Notes: generated from the sequence alone by a model not told the origin. Counted from the first letter of the stretch, positions 25,285-36,978 are shown. The stretch: DNA of 64,000 nucleotides from Pseudomonas entomophila L48 (GCF_000026105.1 NC_008027.1:2434001-2498000); one strand, 5' to 3'. Translations and numbers: made by a program.

Positions 25285-25888
25285 CCGGCCCTTGCATCAA
25301 CAGCTTGAGCGATGCGTCGAACTGCTTCAGCGCGTCGGCCTGCACCGCTTGCTCCTCGTCCAATTGGCGTACCAGGTCGACCCCCTTGGCCTGCTTGTTC
25401 GCCACCCCCTCGGCGCGGCCGATGTAGGTCAGCTGGTCATCGAAGAAACGCGCCACCACGCTGGCCTGGATAGTTTCGATGCCGGCGCTGGCGAGCTGGC
25501 TGCGGGCGTCGAGCAGCACGATCACATCCGGGCGGTCGGCGAGCAGGGTGTCCAGGTCTTCGTAGAACGTCACATCGGTAAATGCCTGGCTCAGGGACTG
25601 CGCCAGCCATGCGTAGGCCTGGCTACCACCAAGGGTGGCTACCGGCGTGCCTTTGGTCGTGCCCGGCACGTCCTGGTCGCGATGACGTTGCAGGTAGTCC
25701 AGGGTTGCGGCGGCATTGCGCCCCAGCAACACCGCCACATGCTGGCCATGGCTCAGGGTGACACTGGACAGCTCGGTGGCCGAGTAGAAGTGCCCGTAGG
25801 GTTGTGCCTGCTGTTGGCTGGCGGGCGCCGCGCAGCCCGCAAGGGCGGCGAACAGGGCCAGCAGGGCGGCGAGCATGCCGGTTTTCAT
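25280..25888 (-). CDS. Putative outer-membrane lipoprotein
   Basis: The protein has 202 residues. The lipobox LAGC at residues 16-19 (MKTGMLAALLALFAALAGCA) marks it as a lipoprotein; the +2 residue is Ala, favouring the outer membrane. The mature part has an alternating alpha/beta pattern (VTLSHGQHVAVLLG, DVTFYEDLDTLLADRPDVIVLLDAR) that recalls a small ligand-binding or assembly-factor domain, but I do not recognise the family. The sequence ends in a helical segment. It is divergent from katG with 378 bases between, and convergent with ddc. The function is unknown. Confidence 0.75.
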   Translation of the reverse strand: MKTGMLAALLALFAALAGCAAPASQQQAQPYGHFYSATELSSVTLSHGQHVAVLLGRNAAATLDYLQRHRDQDVPGTTKGTPVATLGGSQAYAWLAQSLSQAFTDVTFYEDLDTLLADRPDVIVLLDARSQLASAGIETIQASVVARFFDDQLTYIGRAEGVANKQAKGVDLVRQLDEEQAVQADALKQFDASLKLLMQGPV

Positions 25889-28501
<2,613 letters not shown>

Positions 28502-28517
28502 CCAACCTGCCGCAAAA

Positions 28518-28558
28518 GCCCGCCCCACAGGTTTGCCGCCTGTGGGGCGGGCGCGTTT
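28518..28558 (+). terminator. Strong bidirectional terminator
   Basis: The arms GCCCGCCCCACAGG (28518-28531) and CCTGTGGGGCGGGC (28539-28552) pair perfectly over 14 bases with a seven-base loop, followed by GCGTTTT and preceded by AAAA, so it can serve katG and the convergent gene at 28559. Confidence 0.85.
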
Positions 28559-29728
28559 TCAGACTGTGCTGGAGGCAAGGTCGGGCAGCGGCGAATTCTT
28601 CCAGCCACGCCCTGAATTCAACCAGAAGTTCACCGACAGGGACGTGGAGCGCGACTCCACCTGGTGGAACCAGCCTTCGGGCAGGAACAGCAGGTCGCCG
28701 GCCTGCAGCACCACCTCCATGAAATGCACGTCGCGGCTAGCGGGATAGCGTGCATGGTCAGGTGCGCGCGGGTCCACGTCGCAACCTTCCAGGCCACCGT
28801 TGGGCGAGGTCGACCAGGTACCCAGGGCATCGCGGTGATGAGGAGCTGCCAGGATGAACGACTTCTCACCCCAGACCTGGGCGAACAGGTTGTCGCTGTC
28901 GTCGCGGTGCAGGGGCGTCAGGGTGCCTTTGGGGCCGATCCAGATACGCGGCGGGATGAACAGCGTCGGGTCGAAGTAACCGGGGTAGCGAATATGTTCC
29001 AGCAATTGCGCGGGCATGATGTTGTTGCCCATGTAGGCTGGCGGCTGCCCGTCGGCTGCTTTCGTGGCGGGTGCATCCAGGCTGGCGATGAACTCGGCCA
29101 TCGAGGTGGAACGGAAGTCACGGTCGGTGGAGAAGGTCTTTTTCACGTAGTCGCCGTGGCGGGTAATACCTTGCAGGTTGGCGAACAGTTCCAGCGAGGC
29201 CTCTCGACCGATGCTGAACAACGGCCAGTCGTGCAGGGCGTCGCTGATCACCACGGGAATGCCAGGCAGCAGGTGGCGCTCGTTGAAGGCCTTCACCGAC
29301 AGTTCCGCTCGAGGTTTGCGTTCGATTTCCAGCAGCTGTGGCTGGCGTGCCGAAAGCGCGTCGCTGGGGCGCGGGCGAGCTGGGTAGCGTTGGTTGGCGG
29401 CGACCTTGGGGGCGCTGGTGCCACGCAATGCCATGTCGATGGCCTGGGGCAACAGGGTCGCCAGGCCGAGGTTGCCGCCGATCTTCAGCCGACCGCTGGC
29501 GAACAGGTGTTCGACATTGGCCCGGCCGGTCATGATCCCGGCGAAGTCGCTGGCCGCGACTTCGATGGTCACCTGCGGGGCCTGGTGATGGCCAGTGCCG
29601 CTTGCGCCCGAGCCGCCGGCTTCGTACCAGAGCGCCAGGTGGTCGTCGAAGATGAACTGGAAGATACCCTCGAGGCCGACACTGCCGGCGTTGGCGAACA
29701 GTTTGCCCAGTATGTGCTGCAGGTCCAT
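28559..29728 (-). CDS. SCP2-like / JmjC-cupin fusion protein, putative Fe(II)/2-oxoglutarate hydroxylase
   Basis: The protein has 389 residues from the ATG at 29728 (MDLQHILGKLFANAG). Residues 1-110 look like an SCP2 sterol-carrier-type domain (FQFIFDDHLALWY, then VTIEVAASDFAGIMTGRANV and LFASGRLKIGGNLGLA). The C-terminal 250 residues are a cupin_8/JmjC domain: VVISDALHDWPLF, PPRIWIGPKGTLTPLHRDD with the HxD iron ligands, LFAQVWGEKSF and GDLLFLPEGWFHQVES with the distal His. Such enzymes hydroxylate proteins or small molecules using iron and 2-oxoglutarate. The SCP2 domain may bind a lipid or a substrate. The fusion is unusual but gap-free. The target is unknown. Confidence 0.82.
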   Translation of the reverse strand: MDLQHILGKLFANAGSVGLEGIFQFIFDDHLALWYEAGGSGASGTGHHQAPQVTIEVAASDFAGIMTGRANVEHLFASGRLKIGGNLGLATLLPQAIDMALRGTSAPKVAANQRYPARPRPSDALSARQPQLLEIERKPRAELSVKAFNERHLLPGIPVVISDALHDWPLFSIGREASLELFANLQGITRHGDYVKKTFSTDRDFRSTSMAEFIASLDAPATKAADGQPPAYMGNNIMPAQLLEHIRYPGYFDPTLFIPPRIWIGPKGTLTPLHRDDSDNLFAQVWGEKSFILAAPHHRDALGTWSTSPNGGLEGCDVDPRAPDHARYPASRDVHFMEVVLQAGDLLFLPEGWFHQVESRSTSLSVNFWLNSGRGWKNSPLPDLASSTV

Positions 29729-29830
29729 GGTGATTGCTCTTGTTGGTTGACCTGAACAGTGGACGAGGCGAGGGGAGGAAAATTTATTGGGGAGCAAGGT
29801 GCTTGCCGTGACCTTTTCGGCGCCAGTGAG

Positions 29831-29972
29831 GCCGAGCGCCGCCTACGCGGCGCATCGCGGATGAATCCGCTCCTACAGGTTTGTTTCGGGCCAGTTGGCC
29901 TCACAGGTGCGGCACGTTGTAACCGATGTAGGAGCGGACTCATCCGCGATGCGCCGCGCGGGCGGCGCTCGA
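29831..29972. repeat. Inverted pair of long REP elements
   Basis: Two copies of the CGGATGAATCCGCTCCTACA-type unit at 29831-29878 and 29927-29972 face each other, closely matching the pair at 6399-6572, including the spacer words CCTCACAGGTGCGGCACGTT. Confidence 0.8.
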
Positions 29973-30001
29973 TGCGCACGGTACCTGGCAGCCATCACGC
30001 G

Positions 30002-31438
30002 TCAATTTTCCAGGAGCAATTTGGCCAACTGCCTGCCAGCGTGGCGCACTTGGGCCAGGGTCAGGGACGCGTATCCGATCACCAGTGCCGACGGTGGCCG
30101 CGCGTCAATACAGAAGCGCTGCAGCGGTTGCAGATGCAAGCCGATTTCGGCCGCTCGCTGGCACAGCTGCTCTGCGTCGCTGCCAGCAGGCAGTCGCAGC
30201 AGGCAATGCAGGCCGGCATGGTCGCCGTGAAGGATGAACCGCCCGGGCGCATGCTGTTGCAGCACGACGGCCAGGGCATCGCGGCGTTGCTGGTAGGTGT
30301 GGCGGGCGGCGCGCAGGTGGCGCAGCAGGCCACCGCTTTCGATCAGCCGGGCCAGGGCCAACTGCTCGACCACACCGACGGCCCGGCCAGTCAGTTCGAC
30401 ACGGGCCAGCAACGCGGCGCGCCAGGCCTTGGGGACCAGCAGGTAACCGACCCGCAGGCCGGCGAACAGGGTCTTGTTGAAACAGCCGCAGAAGATCACC
30501 CGGTCACCTTGGTCCAGCGCCTTGAGCGCCGGTAATGGGGCGCTGTTGTAGTTGAACTCGCTGTCGTAGTCGTCCTCGATGATCCAGGCCTGCTCGCGCT
30601 GCGCCCAGTCCAGCAACGCCAGGCGCCGCGACACCGGCAGGGTGGCGCCGGTCGGTGCCTGGTGCGCGGGCGTGAGGTAGAGCAGGCGGGCGCCGCTGCC
30701 GGGCAGGGCATCACTGCGCAGTCCGTCGTCATCCACCGGCAGTGTCCGCACCTGGGCGCCGGCCTGGCGCAGCAGCGCGGCGGCGGCGGGGTAGCCGGGG
30801 TCTTCGACGGCGGCGATGTCGCCTGGGCGCAGCAGCGTGGCGATGACCAGTTCCAGGCAGTCGCGAATGCCATGTGTGATGATCAGGTCGTCGGCCGAGC
30901 AGGCGATGCCACGGTACTGGGCCAGGTAGCCGGCCAACTGTTCACGCAACGCAGGCGAGCCTTGCGCCGGGGCGTGGGCGAGTTGATCGGGTGAGGCGCA
31001 GTTCAAGGACTGACTCAGCAGTTGCGCCCATTGCCGAGGTGGAAACAGCGCGGGATCGGGCAGGCGGGCCACGAAAGGCACGCCGGCACGGACCCGGGTT
31101 TCCAGCGGGGACGGTACGCCGCTGGCCGCGAGTGCCGGCGTGGCGTTGTCCACGCCGAGCAGGTGCTCGGGCACCATGGCGCAGACACGGCTGCCGGAAC
31201 CGCTGCGCCGTTCGATATAGCCCTCGCTGCGCAGACGGTCGAATACCACTTCCAGCGTGCCGCGCGACAGCCCCCAGCGTGTCGCCAGGGTGCGGCTGGA
31301 GGGCAGCGCCGCCCCCGCGAGCAGGCGTCGTTCAAGGATGGCATCGCGCAACGCCTGGTAGGCGCCTTGCTGCTTGCCGAGGCCAGGTGTGGAAGGCAGC
31401 GGCAGGTCGAGGGGCAGGGCGGTCTTGCCGCGAGACAT
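30002..31438 (-). CDS. MocR/GntR-type transcriptional regulator with aminotransferase domain (PdxR-like)
   Basis: The protein has 478 residues. The N-terminus is a GntR winged helix (AYQALRDAILERRLLAGAAL, PSSRTLATRWGLSRGTLEVV, YIERRSGSGSRVC). A linker leads to a fold-type I aminotransferase domain with LREQLAGYLAQYRGIACSAD, GDIAAVEDPGYPAAAALLRQ, IIEDDYDSEFNY and the PLP lysine in FNKTLFAGLRVGYL. MocR proteins use PLP or an amino compound as co-effector. It is divergent from an MFS exporter gene (31531) with about 92 bases between, and most likely controls it. Confidence 0.9.
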   Translation of the reverse strand: MSRGKTALPLDLPLPSTPGLGKQQGAYQALRDAILERRLLAGAALPSSRTLATRWGLSRGTLEVVFDRLRSEGYIERRSGSGSRVCAMVPEHLLGVDNATPALAASGVPSPLETRVRAGVPFVARLPDPALFPPRQWAQLLSQSLNCASPDQLAHAPAQGSPALREQLAGYLAQYRGIACSADDLIITHGIRDCLELVIATLLRPGDIAAVEDPGYPAAAALLRQAGAQVRTLPVDDDGLRSDALPGSGARLLYLTPAHQAPTGATLPVSRRLALLDWAQREQAWIIEDDYDSEFNYNSAPLPALKALDQGDRVIFCGCFNKTLFAGLRVGYLLVPKAWRAALLARVELTGRAVGVVEQLALARLIESGGLLRHLRAARHTYQQRRDALAVVLQQHAPGRFILHGDHAGLHCLLRLPAGSDAEQLCQRAAEIGLHLQPLQRFCIDARPPSALVIGYASLTLAQVRHAGRQLAKLLLEN

Positions 31439-31530
31439 AGTGGTCTACTCATTTGTGCGCTAAATGGCTCTGAATACTAGACCGCTTACGCGCTACCTTG
31501 CGAGCGTCCTGAGCCTGTGGAGTTGTGCCG

Positions 31531-32742
31531 ATGTTCACCCTTCGTTCCCTGACGCCCTGGGGCTGGTCGTGCCTGCTGCTGGCATTGGTGTGCCTGCCCC
31601 GTGTCGCCCTGGACCTGTACCTGCCGGCCTGGCCGCAGATGGCCCAGGCATTGGAGGTGCCGCCCGCCCAGGTACAGTTCAGCCTGACCGCCTACATGCT
31701 TGGCTACGCCTTGTGCATGCTGCTGGCCGGGCCCTTGTGTGACCTTTGGGGGCGGCGGCCCCTGTTGCTGGCGGGGCTCGGCCTGTATGGCGTGGCCACC
31801 TTGGGCTGCCTGCTGGCGGTAGACCTGCCGAGCCTGTGCGTGGCGCGCTTCTTCCAGGCCCTGGGTGGCTGTTGCGGGCCGCTGGTGGCCAGGGTGATGG
31901 TGCGCGATCGGTTTGCCGCAGACGAACAGGCGCGCTTGCTGGGGCTGCTGTCCAGCGGCATGGCCATCGCGCCGCTGCTGGCACCTGCGTTCGGCAGCTT
32001 GCTGCTGGAGGTGCTGGGGTGGCGCGGGTTGTTCGGCGGGTTGTTGATCATCGGCTTGCTGAGCCAGGTGCAGGCGGTTCGCTACCTGCCGGAAACGCGT
32101 CCATTCGACGCCTCGCCTGCACATTTATGCCAAGCCTGGCGCCAGGTGCTGGGCAGCCGGGTGTTCTGGCGCAGTTCACTGGTCATCGGTTGCGCCTATT
32201 GCAGCTACTTCCCCTTCATCAGTGAGTCCTCATTGCTGTTGCAACATGGCCTGGGTTTGTCACCGCAGGTCTATGGCCTGGTGCTGGGCGGGACAGTGGC
32301 CGCCTATGCGGCAGGGTCGCGCTGTTATGGCTTGTTGGTTCGACGCCTGGGCAACGAGCGGGTGATCATCCTGGGGTGCGCCATCAACCTGGCCGGCAGC
32401 GCGGCGTTGCTGGCCCTGCAACTGGCGGGCGTGAGCCTGTGGACACTGCCCCTGGCGCTGTTGCCGGTGATGCTTTCGGTGGGGCTGATCATCCCGGCTT
32501 GCCAGTGGGCCGTGCTGCAGCCCTTCGCCGCGATTGCCGGCACGGCCTCGGGCGGGTTCTTCTTCGTGCAGATGCTGCTGACGGCGCTGAGCAGCGCGCT
32601 GACCGGTGCATGGTCCGACGGTAGCGCGTGGCCGATGGTGGGTATGACGGTGGTGGCGAGCGCCTTGTTGCCGGGGGTGCTGTGGCTGACCGCGAGCAGG
32701 TCACGGGCACGGACGAAACACGCGCTGCTGGCGGGGGAATGA
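31531..32742 (+). CDS. MFS drug/metabolite exporter of the Bcr/CflA type
   Basis: The protein has 403 residues from the ATG at 31531 (GGAG nine bases upstream; a GTG two codons earlier is possible). It has twelve predicted transmembrane helices. The family motif A appears in LAGPLCDLWGRRPLLLAGL between helices 2 and 3, with LDLYLPAWPQMA near the first periplasmic loop and ALGGCCGPLVARVMVRDRF in helix 4 with the R-D-R signature of drug/H+ antiporters (the Bcr/CflA branch). It likely exports a small amphiphilic or amino compound sensed by the divergent MocR regulator. Confidence 0.88.
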   Translation: MFTLRSLTPWGWSCLLLALVCLPRVALDLYLPAWPQMAQALEVPPAQVQFSLTAYMLGYALCMLLAGPLCDLWGRRPLLLAGLGLYGVATLGCLLAVDLPSLCVARFFQALGGCCGPLVARVMVRDRFAADEQARLLGLLSSGMAIAPLLAPAFGSLLLEVLGWRGLFGGLLIIGLLSQVQAVRYLPETRPFDASPAHLCQAWRQVLGSRVFWRSSLVIGCAYCSYFPFISESSLLLQHGLGLSPQVYGLVLGGTVAAYAAGSRCYGLLVRRLGNERVIILGCAINLAGSAALLALQLAGVSLWTLPLALLPVMLSVGLIIPACQWAVLQPFAAIAGTASGGFFFVQMLLTALSSALTGAWSDGSAWPMVGMTVVASALLPGVLWLTASRSRARTKHALLAGE

Positions 32743-32783
32743 GTCCAGGTTTTCAAGGTGTTCGACGGCAAGATTGCAGCGCC

Positions 32784-32814
32784 TATGAGATCGAGCGCCG
32801 CTCGTGCGGCGCAT
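32784..32814. repeat. Partial long REP element
   Basis: GATCGAGCGCCGCTCGTGCG and GCGCATC, the left half of the long REP unit seen at 6399 and 29831, without its CGGATGAATCCG half. It abuts the endonuclease gene. Confidence 0.65.
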
Positions 32815-33602
32815 CATTCCCGGTCGCAACCAGCCGGTACCGGCCATGAAAACGTCGGGCGCTGGTCCTTCACCGCCTCGGGCACGTCGATCGGTGCTTC
32901 GCTCGGCCCCAGCAGCGCCTCGATCTCATGCACACTGCGCAGGTAGGGTGTCAGGTCGGTGCCCAGCCCAGCCTGGTGTGGGATCCACCAGGCAATGACC
33001 TGCGGCTGCCCGGCGTCATCTTCGGTCAGCAGCACCTTCCAGAACACCTCCGGTGTGGCGATGCCATGGCTCTGGGCGAAGTAGTCGTTGTTCAGCGCCT
33101 CGCCTTCATGGCCGAACACCACGCCACCGATCACCTTGGTTGGGTGCCGGTCTCGAGAACATTCGCTGAGCAGCTCGGTCTGGTACCAGGTCTGGCTGTT
33201 GTGCGATGCCAGTTGCGGGACGATGTTGCTCATCAGGTTGGAGGCATCCATCGCCGCGCGGTCGTCATCGAAATGGTTGTTGGCCGCCAGGTGGCCACGG
33301 TGGAAACCCTTGGGCAGCGAGTAGGCCTTGGCCGAGTGCTGGCCCACACAGCCCGGGGGCAGGCCTCGGTCGATGCGGAAGTTGTCCTTGCGCTCCAGGT
33401 GGCCCTCGTCCCTGTCGAGGATGAAGGTGAAACGATGGGGTTCGCCACGCTGGCAGTCGTACCAGAGCTGGAAACGGCCGCGGTCGAGCAGGGTGAGCTC
33501 GGTGGGTGGCGTGGGCAGCGTCTCGGGTGGGGTGGGGGACGGAAGCCGAGGGGCGCAGGAAGTCAGGGTGAGGACGAACAGCAGGAACAGCAAACGGCGC
33601 AT
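32814..33602 (-). CDS. Lipoprotein DNA/RNA non-specific endonuclease (beta-beta-alpha metal)
   Basis: The protein has 262 residues with a lipobox-like LTSC at residues 13-16 of the signal peptide, so it is probably lipid-anchored and faces the periplasm. The nuclease motif is FHRGHLAANNHFDDD, where the DRGH core is present as HRGH, His being the general base and the later Asn the metal ligand; SNIVPQLASHNSQTWYQTEL is the second family block. Such enzymes degrade DNA and RNA for defence or nutrient gain. The first residue of the DRGH motif being His is a known variant in some members. It stands alone. Confidence 0.85.
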   Translation of the reverse strand: MRRLLFLLFVLTLTSCAPRLPSPTPPETLPTPPTELTLLDRGRFQLWYDCQRGEPHRFTFILDRDEGHLERKDNFRIDRGLPPGCVGQHSAKAYSLPKGFHRGHLAANNHFDDDRAAMDASNLMSNIVPQLASHNSQTWYQTELLSECSRDRHPTKVIGGVVFGHEGEALNNDYFAQSHGIATPEVFWKVLLTEDDAGQPQVIAWWIPHQAGLGTDLTPYLRSVHEIEALLGPSEAPIDVPEAVKDQRPTFSWPVPAGCDRE

Positions 33603-33739
33603 GGCGCGTCATCCTTGGACGAACAACGAAGGCGAGCTTGCTCCGCGAGGAAACACCTTGCGGAACAAGCAGTTGGGCGCATTCTAACGATCTGCGCCCA
33701 ATGCATCACTCATCCATGTGCGCGAGGCTGGCACCCGCT

Positions 33740-33778
33740 GGGCGGGTGATCGCGGCTGAAGCCGCTCCTACGGGGTTG
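33740..33778. repeat. REP-type hairpin
   Basis: CCGCTGGGCGGGTGATCGCG followed by GCTGAAGCCGCTCCTACGGG, a palindrome of the second P. putida REP form (also at 40723-40808), just downstream of the TonB receptor stop. Confidence 0.65.
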
Positions 33779-33785
33779 CATGGGT

Positions 33786-35939
33786 TCAGAAGCGCACGTC
33801 CATCGCCACCTCGAAGGTGCGTGGCGCGCCCATGTAGTACTGGGTGCCGTAGGCCTGCTTGGCATAGACCTCGTCGGTGAGATTGCGTACCCGCCCGGTC
33901 AGGGTGGTGTGCGCGTCCAGGCGGTAGCGGGCGAAGGCGCCGAACAGGGTGTAGGCCGGCGCCTTGAGGGTGTTGGCGTTGTCGGCGTACACCGCGTCGA
34001 CGTAGCGCGCATCCACGCCGGCCGACCAGGCCGGGGTGAAGCTGTAGGTCAGCCACAGGTTGCCGACATTGGCCGGCACGTTGACGGGGGCGTTGCCCTT
34101 GCGCGACACCGACACGCCATTGACCGCTTCGTTGAACTCGTCGTACTGCGCATCGACGTAGGCGTAGTTGGCTTCGGCGAGCAGCTTCGGGGTGACTTGC
34201 AGGCGCCCGGACAGCTCGATGCCACGCGAGGTCTGCTGGCCCGCCTGGACAGTGAGGTTGGGGTTGCTGGAGTCGCGCACGGCGAAGTCCTTGCGCACGA
34301 TCTGGTAGACCGCCACGGTCGCTGCGCCGCGTCCGTCGAGGAAGTCGAACTTGCTGCCGGCTTCCCACTGCTCGCCCTTGGACAGGTCGAAAAGCCCCAC
34401 GTTGGAGTAGGTGGCCGCGGCCAGCGAGCCGGCCGGCAGGTCGGCGGCGGTGCTGTATTGCACATAGACGCTGGCCGACGGCGTCAGCGCGTAGGTCAGG
34501 CCGACACGCCCGGACAGCGGCTCCCAGCGCCGCTCGAAGTAGGCCGGCGAGGTGGGGCTGACGGCACCGTAGTTGTTCACCTCCATGTCCAGGTAGTCGT
34601 AGCGCAGGGCCGTGAGCAGGGCCAGGCGATCGGTCAGCTCCAGGCGGTTCTCGGCGAACAGGGCGCGGTTGACGACTTCGTGGTGACGCTGGCGGGTGAG
34701 GCCACGGTTCACGCCGGGGATGGCGTCGAAGCTGCCGGGGTCGAAATGGTCCGGGTCGACCACGTCGCTCCAACTGCTGGAGGTGGGGTAGAGGTCCTGG
34801 CGCATGCGTGACCAGTCCAGGCCCATGGCCCACTGGGTCGGCAGGCCGAACAGGCTGTTGTCGTGGCGCAACTCGACACGATCACCCAGCACGCTCTGGG
34901 CGTGGCGTTGCAGGTAAGGGCTGGCGCGCACCACGTTGCCCGCGCCGTTGTAGCGATAGTTCTCGACGTTGCGGTAATCGCGCTCGGCTTTGTAGTGGTA
35001 CAGGGTGTTGTGCACGCTGGTGCTGTCGCTGAACTGGTAGTCGAGCATCGAGCGCAGCCAGCGCACGCGCTGCTCGTAGCGGCCATCGGCGACGTTGTAG
35101 TTCTCGAAGCGCCGGCTGTTGTCGATCTTCATGGTGTTGCGCCCGGGCAGGATCGGCGAGCCCCAGTACGGGCTGTCTTCCTTGTCCTCCTGGTACTCCA
35201 TGGCGAAGGTGTGGGTGAGATCGGGGGTGAGGTCGCTGAGCACGGAGAAGGCCAGGCTGTCGGTCTTGCGCCGGTTGCGGTCGATATAGCCATTGCCCTG
35301 GCTGCGACTGAAGTCCAGGCGGGCGAAGTGACGGGCGTCGGCGGGGTTGCTGGCCAGGGCCTGGTTGATGCCGAAGGCGTACTCGGCGTCGTCGTAGCTG
35401 CCATAGCGGATGCGCCCGTCGACGGTCTGCTGGTCGCGGCTGGCCAGCTTGGTGATGTAGTTGATCGAACCGCCCACGGAGCCTGCGCCGTGCAGGAACG
35501 ACGAAGGGCCCCCCAGCAGCTCGACACGGTCTATCACCCAGGCGTCGACCGGGCGGGTGGCACTGCTGTAACCCAGGTTGATGCCGTTGTAGAGCTGGGT
35601 CACCTGGTTCTGGGTGAAGCCCCGGTAGGTGACGAAACCACCGTAGCCCGGATTGGCCGAGGCGTTGACGCCGGTCATGGCGTTGATCACGTCCTGGGTG
35701 TCCTTGGCGTCGCGCTGCTCGATCACCCGGCGGTCGGAAACGCTTACCGAGGCGGGGGTTTCCCGGGCGGTCAAACCCAGACGCGAGCCGGTGCGGATCG
35801 GCTCGTCCAGTTGCACGCCCGAGGGGGCTTCGCGCTCACCGTCGACGGTGGTGGCAGAGAGCTCGACGGGGGCGTATTGCGCCCAGGCACAGGTACAGGT
35901 GGCGCCCATCAGGAGCACCAGGGAGGTGTTGCGGATCAT
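33786..35939 (-). CDS. TonB-dependent receptor, siderophore-type
   Basis: The protein has 717 residues from the ATG at 35939 (MIRNTSLVLLMGATCTCAWA). Signal peptide about 1-21. A plug of the siderophore subfamily follows (TARETPASVSVSDRRVIEQ, FVTYRGFTQNQVTQLYNGI, VELLGGPSSFLHGAGSVGGS, INYITK) and a barrel ending TFEVAMDVRF with terminal Phe. It is preceded on the same strand by a DUF2946 gene 79 bases upstream. In many pseudomonads DUF2946 proteins accompany copper receptors and copper-regulated genes, so the ligand may be a copper or other transition-metal complex, but the plug itself is siderophore-like. No Fur box was seen. Confidence 0.9.
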   Translation of the reverse strand: MIRNTSLVLLMGATCTCAWAQYAPVELSATTVDGEREAPSGVQLDEPIRTGSRLGLTARETPASVSVSDRRVIEQRDAKDTQDVINAMTGVNASANPGYGGFVTYRGFTQNQVTQLYNGINLGYSSATRPVDAWVIDRVELLGGPSSFLHGAGSVGGSINYITKLASRDQQTVDGRIRYGSYDDAEYAFGINQALASNPADARHFARLDFSRSQGNGYIDRNRRKTDSLAFSVLSDLTPDLTHTFAMEYQEDKEDSPYWGSPILPGRNTMKIDNSRRFENYNVADGRYEQRVRWLRSMLDYQFSDSTSVHNTLYHYKAERDYRNVENYRYNGAGNVVRASPYLQRHAQSVLGDRVELRHDNSLFGLPTQWAMGLDWSRMRQDLYPTSSSWSDVVDPDHFDPGSFDAIPGVNRGLTRQRHHEVVNRALFAENRLELTDRLALLTALRYDYLDMEVNNYGAVSPTSPAYFERRWEPLSGRVGLTYALTPSASVYVQYSTAADLPAGSLAAATYSNVGLFDLSKGEQWEAGSKFDFLDGRGAATVAVYQIVRKDFAVRDSSNPNLTVQAGQQTSRGIELSGRLQVTPKLLAEANYAYVDAQYDEFNEAVNGVSVSRKGNAPVNVPANVGNLWLTYSFTPAWSAGVDARYVDAVYADNANTLKAPAYTLFGAFARYRLDAHTTLTGRVRNLTDEVYAKQAYGTQYYMGAPRTFEVAMDVRF

Positions 35940-36018
35940 GTTGTGTTTTCCACGCAAGGGTCATGGCAGGGCCTGACCGCCTTGGCGAACAGGCACGCAC
36001 GGGCGCGCCGGCCCAGGG

Positions 36019-36426
36019 TCAGGCGAACGGTTCGGTTGCGGGGAAAAGATGAGGGGAAGCGCGGGGATTGATGGCGTGGCGCAGGTAACGTGGCGGGGGC
36101 TGCGCCCAGCTGCGCGCGACAATCGGGGAAGGGGCGTGGCCCTGGACCTCGGTGAACGACCAACCACTGCTGGCCAAGGGCACCGCGAGGGCGAAGGAGG
36201 AGCACACCGGGCAATCGAGCTGCGCCATGTGCTGGTCGCCCTCGCCACCGTCCAGGTCGATGGCCGAGCCGTGTTCGCTGTCCAGCGAGCAGAAGCCACC
36301 TTCGAGGCCGGACAGGCGCAAACCACTCATCTGGCCGTGATGCATGCCACACAGCAATAGGCTGAACAGGACGCTGGCATATAGCGTCCAGGCGGTCAGC
36401 GAACGTGTCCGACGGGTGGTTTTCAT
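36019..36426 (-). CDS. DUF2946 family protein
   Basis: The protein has 135 residues with one N-terminal hydrophobic segment (SLTAWTLYASVLFSLLLCGM). It then shows metal-binding-like residues: HHGQM directly after the segment, and LDCPVCSSFAL with a C-x2-C pair, both typical of DUF2946. Members are small membrane-anchored or periplasmic proteins often found with TonB-dependent copper receptors and copper-related genes. It is upstream of the TonB receptor gene at 35939 on the same strand and probably in one transcript. A metal-chaperone or sensing role is inference. Confidence 0.82.
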   Translation of the reverse strand: MKTTRRTRSLTAWTLYASVLFSLLLCGMHHGQMSGLRLSGLEGGFCSLDSEHGSAIDLDGGEGDQHMAQLDCPVCSSFALAVPLASSGWSFTEVQGHAPSPIVARSWAQPPPRYLRHAINPRASPHLFPATEPFA

Positions 36427-36530
36427 GGCGGCGAATCTACCATCCGGATGGGTGGCGTGCTTCGTGCCAAGGTGTGGCGGATTGTCGCGGCGAGGCTTGG
36501 GCGAGGCCCAGGCCTCGGCCGCTCAAGGTG

Positions 36531-36848
36531 TCATTGACCGACCGCGGCGTCATCCTGCGACAACAGCGCCTTTGCCAGTTCCTCGTCGCTGATCTGCAAC
36601 CCTGGGTTGTCATGGCGAGCCTGCGCCAGTGCCGACTCCAGGTAGGCGCCACGAATCACGCCGCCACTGGCAACGAAGGCCGACAACTCGTCGCGGGCCG
36701 GGACAATGCGCTTATCGTCCTTGAAGGTGGAGTACAGCGAGGCGGAGATCCCCGCCGAGGTGGCGACGTCACCGGCATCGACGCGGGCCAGGGCGGCGCC
36801 GGCGGGCAGCAGGAGCAGCAGCGATGAAGCGAGCAGTAAGGGGCGCAT
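36531..36848 (-). CDS. DUF2388 family secreted protein
   Basis: The protein has 105 residues from the ATG at 36848, with GGAGGACT upstream. Signal peptide 1-21 (LLLASSLLLLLPAGAALA). The mature part contains the DUF2388 core TSAGISASLYSTFKDDKRIV, then FVASGGVIRGAYLESAL and LQISDEELAKALLSQD. The family is confined mostly to Pseudomonas, periplasmic or exported, with no known activity. It lies about 100 bases upstream of the DUF2946 gene on the same strand, so it may belong to the same transcript. No cysteines are present in the mature protein. Confidence 0.85.
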   Translation of the reverse strand: MRPLLLASSLLLLLPAGAALARVDAGDVATSAGISASLYSTFKDDKRIVPARDELSAFVASGGVIRGAYLESALAQARHDNPGLQISDEELAKALLSQDDAAVGQ

Positions 36849-36951
36849 GGCAAGTCCTCCGGAAGGTGAGGCCAATGGGAGTTACTGCATGATGTTAAGA
36901 GCGGTGGGGCGGGGCCGGAGTTCCACAGAAAACCGAACCCACCGCATGACC

Positions 36952-36978
36952 CTGTAGGAGCCAGCCTTGCTGGCGAAC
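36952..36978. repeat. Single REP-type palindrome
   Basis: CTGTAGGAGCCAGCCTTGCT followed by GGCGAAC, an imperfect copy with an extra C in the core. Confidence 0.6.
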
